Source: Chrysochromulina parva (taxonomy: Eukaryota > Haptophyta > Prymnesiales > Chrysochromulinaceae). Taken from it: a stretch of DNA of 33,864 bases. The stretch covers positions 1 to 33,864 of the forward strand of contig PJAB01000215.1 of the NCBI GenBank assembly GCA_002887195.1. The letters are read 5' to 3'. The position numbers were made by a program, and so were the translations under genes. The notes beneath the pieces were generated by a model, which was not told the origin of the DNA, ran no database searches, and saw only the letters and a program-made list of their open reading frames with translations. This document shows positions 1 through 7,855 of the stretch, piece after piece. Numbering within the stretch: position 1 is the stretch's first letter; every line of letters starts with the position of its first letter.

Positions 1-2416
1 TGATGATGTCGAAGGCCTCTTGCAGCTGCTGTGCAGCCTCGGCAAAATGGAAATGCAAAGGCGGTACTGGGCCAAGCGAGCTGAAGGATGTAAAGCTGCT
101 TGCAAGAAGTGATGTGACGGTATCCATGTTGAGCACGGCGCCGTCGTCAAAAGCGGGCGCCAGTATATCCATGTTGAGCAAGGCGTCTTCGTCAAAAGCG
201 GGCGCCGATATATCCATGTTGAGCAGCACGGCGTCCTCGTCAAAAGCGGGAGCCTCAGTGAGATGTGCTGGAAAAATATCATTCGCCATTTTCGTGAATG
301 AGTTCGTGCACGACGTCACCGCCATGAAGCTGCTTGCAAACGAGATTGCGGTGCCCCACGCTACATTGCCGTCCAAGTTTTGTGGCCCCGCCACGTCATT
401 GTTGGCAGTACCGGCGGTAGCACCTAAGCCAACCAACCAATCATCCATGCGGAGCATCAGATCACGATGGTCGGCACCTTGGCTGCTGCGATCATCGTGT
501 AACCACGCTGGCAATGCTAAGATGGTCTTATCGACTGCAGGGAGAGCAGCGACCAGATTGTGAGCACCTTGATCGTCCCCGAACTTCTCCATGCCGTCAA
601 AGTGAATGAACGCCGCCGTGAGATCGGGTGGAAGTGCCCCTGCGTAGGGTGCGGTCACACCGATGAGTGAGTCACCTTCGTCAACCTCGACGGCGACGAG
701 GTCAGGGAGGGAGAAGATCTCGAGCCTCGACGGGATGAATGCTGCAGCCATGTCAACAAGAAGCTCAGGCGTTGCGACGTCCTGTGCCTGTCCCTCGTTG
801 AGGTCCACGAGGAACGGGGCTGAAAGAAGCTGCTCATTGTCTGAGAGCGCGTGCACATGATTGAGCATCTCCTCATCTTCTGAGACAAGCAAGGGTTTGA
901 CGAAATGCCCCTCATCAGCCCCATGGCGGCGTGATCGCCCACCATCGAGATAATGCTCAAGGCGTTGTGAAAAGGAGGAAAGCGACGAGAGGGAGGCGAC
1001 GGCCATAGGAAGGCGAATGCCATCTACGTAATCATCGATCGGGTCGAAGGCAAACGCCATGAGCTCATCGTCATCATCTGCCCGCTTCCACGACCCAGGC
1101 ACAGGCGCGTCGTCCACGTTCGTGAACAGCCACGACTCGCTCTCGCTGAGCAACAGCTCGTCATCGATGTCGAGCGATGGGCCATTCACGGTGTGGGCTT
1201 GTCGCCGCGGGCTTCCATTCTTTTCCACGGCGCGTTCGATTTCATCTGAGAGCATGTTTGTATCCAAAGCATCCAGCCAAGAATCGCTCCCATCGACGCT
1301 GGGCACGTCTCCATACAATGCGGTCATTCCACCAGTGTGCACCTCTTCGTTTGCGTCGATTTCGCTGATGCTGCCGAGGAACACCGCCAAGTCATCAAGG
1401 TCCATGGTCTCCAGATCGGGTGTGTTTGAATCGCTGCTGCCACCATCAATGCTCGATGCTTCCAGCGCGGCTGGCTCCGTGGTAAGCTCCGTGGCGACCG
1501 ACCGTTGCACGGCTACCTCGGCGGGCTTCGTAATTGCGAGAGGAAGTGAGTTGAAGAAGACATCGCCCTGGGCGCCCCCCAGAATGCCACTTCTACCGAA
1601 AAACAGTAGCGGATGGAGCGGAAGTGCTCCCGGTGGCACTGGTTTGTCAGCCACATCACGAAGAAGGTCGATGTTTGCATCCAGCCATGACTCTGTCTCC
1701 GTGATCACCTCCGATTCATCACTTTGGGGAGCCACTGCCATAAGCTCCTCGTCCGCTGCCATGAGCTCCTCGTCCGTCGGTCTTCGCTGGGGGCTTTCGA
1801 GGTTGACTCCTCGGACAAAGGCATTCGGCGCAGGCCCATTGCCATGGAGATCTATCGACGTTGCGAAGAGCGTACCGTCGGGCAGTGACATCATTTCCAA
1901 GAGGTTGGCCGGCGTGAAAGTAGGCAGGTGCATCGGCGCGACAAGCCCTAGGTTCTCTACGTTATGGCGTGCAGGCTCGTACACCGGCGGGCCGGCGCCG
2001 TCGCTATCGACAAGGCCAGTCGTGGGGCGCAAGACGGATATTGTCAAAGGGAGCCACCCTTTGGCATCTGGTGCAGCTGCAGGTGCAGCGGCGCCTAAGG
2101 TGTTGACAGGGCCTGACGTGATCTGTAGTGGAACATCTGCAGTGCCGGGGATCTCAGCGGGCGCATCATGGACCGGCATCGACACGATGCGGTCGAGGGG
2201 ATCGAAAGTGTCGATCATCTCGAATGGCGCATCATGGATTGGCATGGACAAGAGATCCTCGACCTCTGCAAGCATCAGTCTGATCTCATCCTCGTCAAAG
2301 TTGAGGGCGGCATTGCTGTGCGCGAGGTTCGATGTGATGCTGAAGGCAACAGCAGCTTTGGCGCACGACAACAGCATCAGGGCCGAGGCTGCTCGCAAAG
2401 AAGCAGATGGCGGCAT
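1..2416 (-). CDS. Large acidic repeat-rich presecretory protein (partial, C-terminus beyond the window)
   Basis: Seen: reading leftward from an ATG at 2414-2416, the frame stays open for 805 codons to the window edge; an in-frame stop lies just upstream at about 2458-2460. Residues 1-25 look like a signal peptide (MPPSASLR, then a hydrophobic ALMLLSCAKAAVA stretch). The residue after the likely AVA cleavage site is Phe, as in the ASAFAP-type junctions of secondary-plastid algae, so secretion or plastid import are both possible. The rest is acidic and rich in Ala, Leu, Asp and Glu. It holds a duplicated SMP(I/V)HDAP motif (residues 58-86), three ESWL-type motifs (about 242, 380 and 428), and a threefold 15-residue repeat with the core APAFDEDA...LNMDI (about 719-765). 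I recognise no family. Serine-rich frames on the plus strand here are antisense shadows. Function unknown; confident that it is the coding strand. Confidence 0.72.
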   Translation of the reverse strand, partial: MPPSASLRAASALMLLSCAKAAVAFSITSNLAHSNAALNFDEDEIRLMLAEVEDLLSMPIHDAPFEMIDTFDPLDRIVSMPVHDAPAEIPGTADVPLQITSGPVNTLGAAAPAAAPDAKGWLPLTISVLRPTTGLVDSDGAGPPVYEPARHNVENLGLVAPMHLPTFTPANLLEMMSLPDGTLFATSIDLHGNGPAPNAFVRGVNLESPQRRPTDEELMAADEELMAVAPQSDESEVITETESWLDANIDLLRDVADKPVPPGALPLHPLLFFGRSGILGGAQGDVFFNSLPLAITKPAEVAVQRSVATELTTEPAALEASSIDGGSSDSNTPDLETMDLDDLAVFLGSISEIDANEEVHTGGMTALYGDVPSVDGSDSWLDALDTNMLSDEIERAVEKNGSPRRQAHTVNGPSLDIDDELLLSESESWLFTNVDDAPVPGSWKRADDDDELMAFAFDPIDDYVDGIRLPMAVASLSSLSSFSQRLEHYLDGGRSRRHGADEGHFVKPLLVSEDEEMLNHVHALSDNEQLLSAPFLVDLNEGQAQDVATPELLVDMAAAFIPSRLEIFSLPDLVAVEVDEGDSLIGVTAPYAGALPPDLTAAFIHFDGMEKFGDDQGAHNLVAALPAVDKTILALPAWLHDDRSSQGADHRDLMLRMDDWLVGLGATAGTANNDVAGPQNLDGNVAWGTAISFASSFMAVTSCTNSFTKMANDIFPAHLTEAPAFDEDAVLLNMDISAPAFDEDALLNMDILAPAFDDGAVLNMDTVTSLLASSFTSFSSLGPVPPLHFHFAEAAQQLQEAFDII
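121..259 (-). repeat. Three tandem 45-48 bp in-frame repeats
   Basis: The units begin at about 121, 166 and 211. Each contains TATCCATGTTGAGCA followed by a TCGTCAAAAGCGGG core on the plus strand. On the minus strand they encode three near-identical acidic-hydrophobic units (core APAFDEDA). Unit lengths are multiples of three and the changes between copies are mostly conservative, which supports the minus-strand reading frame. Confidence 0.85.
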
Positions 2417-2695
2417 GACCTGCGTGGCCAAGTGATGCCCACACGCCCACCGATGTGCCTATTTTTGCTAGGGCGGGCGGCGCCACAGAAATGCGACGGG
2501 CACTTGTGATCTACCTATTTTAGGTTAAGAAACGAAGGTTGCATGCACGCCCCTTTGGGCCCGAGCCCCCCGCACCTTTGAGCCCAAGCCGCCCAATCAG
2601 CCACAGTCTGTTCAGCCAAACTTCTATGCTCTGCTACCTAACTTGCGCTCGCGTCAGTCTCGCGTCCGGTGAAAAAACTTCGCGGCGAGCGAGAG
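2417..2695. promoter_or_regulatory. Divergent intergenic region, probable shared promoter
   Basis: These 279 bp separate the minus-strand start at 2416 from the plus-strand ATG at 2696, so both promoters must fit here. I see no clear TATA box or other named element. The assignment rests on gene orientation only. Confidence 0.4.
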
Positions 2696-3328
2696 ATGAG
2701 CCCTCCTATGGGCGTCGTGCGAACGATCTTGTTTTTGCTGTTCGCGCCGCTAGCACTCGCGTGCGCATCCACGCGACTGTTGACGCTCAAATGGCTGGAT
2801 GATTTCATCATCGGCCACAAGCTGTGTCCCTTTGCAGCAGCAGCTAGGAGATCGACCAGGGTTGTCGTTGAGCAAGGAGATGAGCGAGCAGCTTTGTTGA
2901 CGATTGAGTCCGAACTTCATTCGCTGCGAGCCGTGCCAACAGATAAGGCCGCCACCACCCTCGTCGTGCTGCCGCGCCTGCAATCTTTCGAGGCACTCAT
3001 GCAATTTCGTGGTTCAGCAGAAGGCATTGCCGAAGCGGACGTCCAGGCGGCGCGCGTGCAAGTGCTTGCCTTTCATCCCGACGCTGCGTTCGGTTACGAC
3101 GACGATGACCCGGCGGACTGGAGTATGCGCTCCCCCTTCCCTATGCTGCATCTGCTGAGAGATACCGACGTGGAGGCTGCTGACAAAGTATGGGCTGCAC
3201 AGCACGCACCAAACGACCCGCCAGGCATCCAGGAGCGCAACGCCGCGTATCTGCGCGGGCTCGGGCGCGAGGCAGCGGCTTCCGCCGCACGGGCTTGTAT
3301 ACGGACTTTCTCAGACACTATAGATTGA
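2696..3328 (+). CDS. DUF1415 family protein with N-terminal signal or targeting sequence
   Basis: This is a 210-residue protein. The frame is open slightly further upstream, but only via a GTG, so the ATG at 2696 is chosen. Residues 5-24 form a hydrophobic leader (GVVRTILFLLFAPLALACA) suggesting entry into the secretory route or a first step to a complex plastid. The mature part matches the DUF1415 pattern: W-x-x-x-F-I-I-G-H-K-L-C-P-F-A (33-47), a TTLVVLP strand (87-93), FHPD (126-129) and RSPFPMLHLLR (145-155). DUF1415 proteins are known from many proteobacteria and some algae and have no established biochemical role; the conserved Cys, His and Arg suggest a ligand or metal site (inference). 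It could derive from an old bacterial or organellar gene. The family call is firm; location and function are uncertain. Confidence 0.85.
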   Translation: MSPPMGVVRTILFLLFAPLALACASTRLLTLKWLDDFIIGHKLCPFAAAARRSTRVVVEQGDERAALLTIESELHSLRAVPTDKAATTLVVLPRLQSFEALMQFRGSAEGIAEADVQAARVQVLAFHPDAAFGYDDDDPADWSMRSPFPMLHLLRDTDVEAADKVWAAQHAPNDPPGIQERNAAYLRGLGREAAASAARACIRTFSDTID

Positions 3329-3681
3329 GTCACCACCTTACTCCTGTCACTGTGGCTTCGTAGAGAGCGAGTCCTCAGTACATTGTACTGAACTTGTGTT
3401 GACCGAGGGGCGAGGGGTGTACGAGGGGTGCTGAGCCGTCCTTTGAGACGTGGTGAGCGCGGGGGACCGCGAAGGCGCCGTTCCGGTATCGTCGCGAGAC
3501 TTCTTCGGGGTCCGCTCTCGCGACGCTCGCCACATGTGCGCGCTCCAAACTCACCGGAACCGTCGCGACGTGGTAGTCGCCATCCGCGAGGCACACTCAC
3601 TCACCCACCCTCGTGCCCTGTGATCGCTGAACGCTGTGCAGGAACAGCGGATGGGGGCAACAGCAGCACCAGCAGCAGCAC
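3329..3681 (+). other. Intergenic region with a possible 3' splice acceptor
   Basis: No gene is supported here. The reading frame of the downstream Pro/Gln-rich gene extends upstream without ATG to an in-frame TGA at 3628-3630 and continues its Gln/His-rich character (WGQQQHQQQH). A plausible acceptor (branch-like GCTGAAC, then GTGCAG ending at 3641) lies in this extension, so a short upstream exon is possible. I could not identify a matching first exon with an ATG. Confidence 0.3.
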
Positions 3682-3935
3682 ATGCTACCAGGTGCACAGC
3701 TTCCCGGCATGCAGCTTCCCGGCGCGCAGCTGCCTATCGCTCAACTTCCCGACATTAGCTGTGACGGCGATTCTACCGGCGGCCTGCTGCCGGCAAGGCC
3801 CGGTGCGCTCGGGCTGCCATCGGCGCAAGACTTTGGCGGCTTCGAGCAGGAGCAGCACGGCAGCGGCATGGGTGGCTTTTCGGGTGGCCAGCCGCTCTTT
3901 CCCGGGCAGCAGCAGCAGCACCACCAGCTGAAGCA

Positions 3936-3994
<59 letters not shown>

Positions 3995-5502
3995 AGCCGC
4001 CGCCGCCGCAGCAGCAGCAGTGGCAACTGCAGCCGCCGCCGCCGCCGCCGCCGCCGCCCCCGCCGCAGCAGCAGCAGCGGCGCCAGGTCAATAGTAACAA
4101 CGTGCGCTCCGGCCAGCAGCAGCAACTCTACGGACCGCCGGGCTGGCCTCATTGTGGCGCCCATAGCGCCGCCAATTGTGGCGCCCATTGTAGTGGGTAC
4201 CCCTCGCACTACGCGGCCGCCGGCGCCCAGCATCCGCATGTCAGTAGGCTCTACCCGCCGCCGCCGTCGCCGCCGCCTCACCATGCGTACGCGCAGCAGC
4301 ATGGGCCGCCAGCACCACACGTTTCGCAACAGGTCGCGCCACACGGCCATCCAGCGTCACCCCGTCGCCAGCATCCGTCAGCCGCTCGTCGCCACGAAAT
4401 GTACGCGGGACCGCACGCTGGCTTTGCTGACGGCAGCAGCAGCAGCAGCAGCGTCGCTGGCGGCGCGTCCTCGCCGTCCTTGATGCCGTCGGTCGCGAAC
4501 CTCGTCGAGCGTTTCGTCGACAACCGACGCCGGCGGCAGCAGGCGATCGACGCGCACTTGGACGAGGTGGAAGACGCGCTGGCCCAGGGCGATCCGGTCA
4601 AGTTCGCCTTCTGGAGCCTCGACCAGGACGCCACCTTCTTTGCCGACGGCGGCCCTGCGCCGCGCATGCTAGAGGTCCTCGGCCGTGAGATCGGTCTGAC
4701 TGCCGAGCAGATGGGCAAGCTGAACGCGCACCGGCCAGCCATCCGGCATGACCGAGAGACTCTGGCGCGCTGCCAGGCGCACATGCGCCAGGTGCGCGCC
4801 GACATTCACGCGCACATCCGGCGCTCGGGCGACGTCATGGAGCAGATCCGTAAGATCCTCTCGCCGGTTCAGGTGGCCAAGTTCTTCGTGTGGGTCGATA
4901 AGCACCAGCACTCGGTCAAGACGCTGACCACGCTCTGGGATGGCCCAGTCCAAGATGACGACGGCGAGGACGGCCGTGAGGAGGGCGAGGAGGAGGGCGA
5001 GGAGGAGGGTGAGGGGGGGTGCGAGGAAAACGACATGACGGAAGGTCCCAGGGCCACACTTGCCGACGCGGCCGACGAGGGCGCCGAGTGCGCCGACCAA
5101 GGCAAGGCCAAGCGCGCCAAGCGGAAGCACGACGCCCGATCGTCCGAAGTGGCTGGTGGTGACGAGAGCGGCGGCGGCGACGGCGCGGGCATGTCGGGAA
5201 GCGGAAGCATCGATTATGCGCGCCAAGCGGTGGGTTTAGCGTCGCTCCTCGCGCTGCCCGATTGGCCGGCCGGCGAGTGCACGGCTGACACGCCTTTGGG
5301 TCGCCAGAAGCAGCAGCAGGTGGGCACGAGCTCCGATGCAGGCCGCTTCACGCCGGCCTCGGCTGCCAAGCCCGCAGTGACTAGTCCGGTGAAGCGTGAG
5401 CCAGCGCCGCCACGCGCTCCATCAGCTCGCGCGCGACGTCAGAGCAGCCCGAAGACGGACACGACAACGAGCGCACCTGTGTCGAACTCGCCATGCCCGT
5501 GA
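3682..5502 (+). CDS. Pro/Gln-rich protein with bZIP-associated-like helical domain, putative transcriptional regulator
   Basis: This is a 606-residue protein. Residues 1-20 carry PGAQLPGMQLPGAQ-type repeats, followed by long polyproline runs (about 86-125) and glutamine runs, then a His/Pro-rich stretch to about 250. A folded-looking helical domain spans about 274-420: a basic NRRRRQQ segment, FWSLDQDATFF, LTAEQMGKL, RHDRETLARCQAHMRQVR, and ILSPVQVAKFFVWVDKH ending in LTTLW. From memory this resembles helices that follow the zipper in some algal and oomycete bZIP proteins, but no canonical basic-leucine zipper is visible. An acidic tract (about 425-447) and a lysine-rich KAKRAKRKH nuclear-signal-like segment follow. 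A nuclear regulatory role is inferred. The start may be incomplete because the Gln-rich frame continues upstream and may be spliced to an earlier exon. Confidence 0.75.
3937..4065 (+). repeat. CCG trinucleotide tract encoding polyproline
   Basis: There are 18 perfect CCG units at 3937-3990, a second short CCG run at 3997-4008 and another at about 4033-4065, interrupted by CAG (Gln) codons. Such tracts are prone to length change and can fold into GC-rich structures. They generate artefactual poly-Arg, poly-Gly and poly-Ala frames on the opposite strand. Confidence 0.9.
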
Positions 5503-6914
5503 TTCTGATTGGCGCGCGAGGTCCTGGAAAGTGTTGCGTTGGGCGGGGACCTCTCGACCCAAACCTAGTGCGAGTAAAGGCGGTAGGATTCCTACAAGTG
5601 AGAGTCATGCGGTCACAATAATGAATAATTGTTGCATGTCCGATGTCGGAACGGAATGTGGGCCGGGCGGCCCTTACGAGGCCGGGCGGGCGGGGTCTCT
5701 CGAGTCTCGTGCCGCGCGGTGCGCCGCGCGCGGCCCTTCTCGAAACCGTCTATGACTATGTACGCCGGTCGTTCGCCGGTCGTACGGGCGCGCCCCACGC
5801 TATCGTATGCCGCTGAGGCTTAAGCTGGGGCCGCTGGGCTCCGGCGTCCACTCGGGATTGGGCATCTTGGGGCCTACCCCGCGGACGAGGGCCCCTGGGC
5901 CCGTGCGTTTTCCCGCGACGCGTTTTTAGGGCGGGGTGGGTGGTTCCCCAATGGACCGGTGGAGGCTTTGCCCCTTCCCCCGTCGGACGTCGTGACGTGT
6001 TGACCTCGTGAGTGACTTTCCGGCGGCGTGGGGAGCAGGTCGACGACGTGCACTCCCACTCGTCCATGCCCACATCAAAGAGCAAGCTGAACGCCGTCCA
6101 CCCAGATGGCAGCTGCACGCGGTACCAGCTGCCGCCCGACAACACGTTCGCTTAGCACGGGCGCGACCCGGGGCGCGACCGAGTGCAGGCTCGCCGGTGC
6201 CTCGTTGCAGTCGTAGTAGCACCTGTTTGCGGCCAGATTGGACAGGCATGACACAAAAGTCCAGGGTAGTGGGTACAGGCTCGTACCCATCTACTCGGGG
6301 GAACCCCCACGAACCCCATCTATCTCCCCTGAGCGCGTGTAGGGGGTATGGCGGATTGGCCATTGGCGGTGCTATGCCCTATGGGATCGAAATCACAAAA
6401 GGGAAATGGGACTGTGGGAGACACAGTTTCTCCATTCGGGCGAGGAAAGGAGGATTTGCCATTGCGCGTGTCACCGCACGGCCTGCCCCCGGATGCTTGG
6501 CGTGGGGGGGGGGCGATTAAGCTTTAAGGGGGCGACTCGCGCCGTAGGGTGATGGCTTCGACGCTTCGAGGTCGGAGGTGCGCGTACGTTAGAATGAAAT
6601 TCTTTTCTTGTTTTCTTGGATGCCCGGCCGGAGTGAACGCGCCCCGCCCGCGGCCCGGGCGGGGCGCGGGCGGGCGCCGGGGGCGGCGCGGGTCGCGCCC
6701 CGCTTCTATCAGGACTTCTATCAGGGCGCCAGGACCCCACATACACGTCGCCGCATGCGACGCGCATCGCTCACACTCTCGCAAAGCGCCTATTCGTCCA
6801 TGCTCTCAGAACCACTTTGCACGTGCGCCGCGCGTTTGCGAGACGGGAGCGCTCCGCGTTCGAAAAGAACCTCTACACTCGACTACGCTCTGTTCACGTT
6901 CTGTGGCTCACCAT
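5503..6914. other. 1.4 kb stretch without a convincing gene
   Basis: Several open frames of 120-170 codons exist on both strands, but none has a recognisable motif or a consistent ATG start. The stretch holds a GC-rich core (about 6640-6700) with runs of G and C that could form G-quadruplexes, a tandem 12-bp duplication (CTTCTATCAGG type, about 6702-6726), and a direct repeat of CGCCGGTCGT (about 5764-5784). A minus-strand segment (about 6020-6140) reads VQLPSGWTAFSLLFDVGMDE and looks faintly like a Tudor/MBT-type fold. It is short and isolated, so I do not call it a gene. Confidence 0.5.
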
Positions 6915-7736
6915 TTACGGCTGAGCTGGCGTCGCGTAATGCACATCGCAGGGCTCGAAGCTCGTTGGGCCGCTCAATGTCACGCCTAGACCACTCGACG
7001 CTGCGTCCTTGTCGCTGGTGGCCGTCACATCGAAGACGCCAGGTGCCACTGGGTTTGCCATGACTGCCAAAGCAGGGTTGACGGCGGTGGCAATCGTGGC
7101 GGTGGCAAGGGCGACCGGCGGTGCTGGCGGCGGCGGTGCTGGCACTGCGCTGGCGGCCTCAGAGGCGGCGGCCTCGGCGTCGGCCATCTCCTCATCCTGG
7201 TTGATTCGGTCGAACATGCCTGCAAACTTTTTCTGCTCGCGCTTGCGCAGCTTCTCAAAGGCGCCGCGGAGGGAGCGCAGCTCGCGCTTCGCGTCACTGT
7301 TTTCAGGCTGGAGCTGTAGCACGCGCTCAAAGTCTGCCTTGGCCTCATCGAGCTCGTTCAGCTGTGCATAGCACTTTCCTCGGCGGAAAAGCGCCTTGAC
7401 ATTGTCAGGGTCGATGGCAAGCGCCTTGGTGCAATTGTCGCGCGCCTTGAGGTACTTGGGCCCATGCTTCATGTGGCACATGGCGAGGTTACAGTAGTGC
7501 GCGAGCTTGAGCTCGCGAATCTGCACCATTTCTTTTTGTGTCACCTGCTTGGTCGTCTGGCCAGTGAGCCCAGGCGGCCCGCCACCTCCGGAAGATGAAT
7601 AGCCGTTGACGTACATGTAGATCTGGTGGTAGGCAGCGATGGCAGCGGGGTAGTCGCCCTCCTTGAAAGCTAGGTTCCCCTGCTCCTTGAGCTGCACCGC
7701 CGTCAAGATGTTCTTCGTCACTTCTTCACCACTCAT
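6915..7736 (-). CDS. TPR co-chaperone-like protein (Hsp90/Hsp70-binding TPR domain)
   Basis: This is a 273-residue protein starting at the ATG read from 7734-7736; the frame is open further upstream but that would overlap the divergent neighbour. Three tetratricopeptide repeats lie at about 10-45, 70-110 and 112-147. The two-carboxylate clamp that binds the EEVD tails of Hsp90/Hsp70 is intact: K17 and N21 (KEQGN), N83 (YCNLA), K114 and R118 (KALFRRG). The helix after the TPRs (about 150-176, ending KREQKKFAGMFDR) resembles the C-terminal helix of FKBP52- and cyclophilin-40-type co-chaperones. No prolyl-isomerase domain is present. A Gly/Ser-rich loop (about 46-60) is inserted after TPR1, and the last 90 residues are Ala/Pro-rich and probably disordered. 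Chaperone adaptor in cytosol or nucleus is the likely role; the client is unknown. Confidence 0.88.
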   Translation of the reverse strand: MSGEEVTKNILTAVQLKEQGNLAFKEGDYPAAIAAYHQIYMYVNGYSSSGGGGPPGLTGQTTKQVTQKEMVQIRELKLAHYCNLAMCHMKHGPKYLKARDNCTKALAIDPDNVKALFRRGKCYAQLNELDEAKADFERVLQLQPENSDAKRELRSLRGAFEKLRKREQKKFAGMFDRINQDEEMADAEAAASEAASAVPAPPPPAPPVALATATIATAVNPALAVMANPVAPGVFDVTATSDKDAASSGLGVTLSGPTSFEPCDVHYATPAQP

Positions 7737-7855
7737 CCTGCTCGCAAAGGGGCAAGTTCGCGGTCCGACCCCGCACTGTGGGGAAACTATATGCATCGTC
7801 CACTTCTCACACATATTGAGAGCGCTTCCCCACCAGTCAACGCGACAGAGGAGGA
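7737..7855. promoter_or_regulatory. 119-bp divergent promoter region
   Basis: This separates the TPR gene start (7736, minus) from the cap-methyltransferase start (7856, plus). It contains an AACTATATGCAT stretch that could serve as a weak TATA-like element. The promoter role is inferred from orientation. Confidence 0.4.

Noticed and set aside
3..563. Plus-strand 186-codon frame with SSKAGA repeats
   Set aside because: It is antisense to the 45-bp repeats of the left-edge gene; its repeats follow from the same DNA.
1059..2435. Plus-strand 458-codon serine-rich open frame
   Set aside because: The minus strand is open through the whole region and beyond, starts with a signal-peptide-like sequence and has in-frame protein repeats. 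The plus frame is the serine-rich antisense image of acidic codons.
3685..4350. Minus-strand poly-Arg/Leu, poly-Gly and poly-Ala frames
   Set aside because: They are artefacts of the CCG and CAG tracts in the plus-strand polyproline/polyglutamine gene.
6008..6520. Plus-strand 170-codon frame in the gene-free block
   Set aside because: It starts with GTG, has no recognisable motif and overlaps similarly long frames on the other strand.
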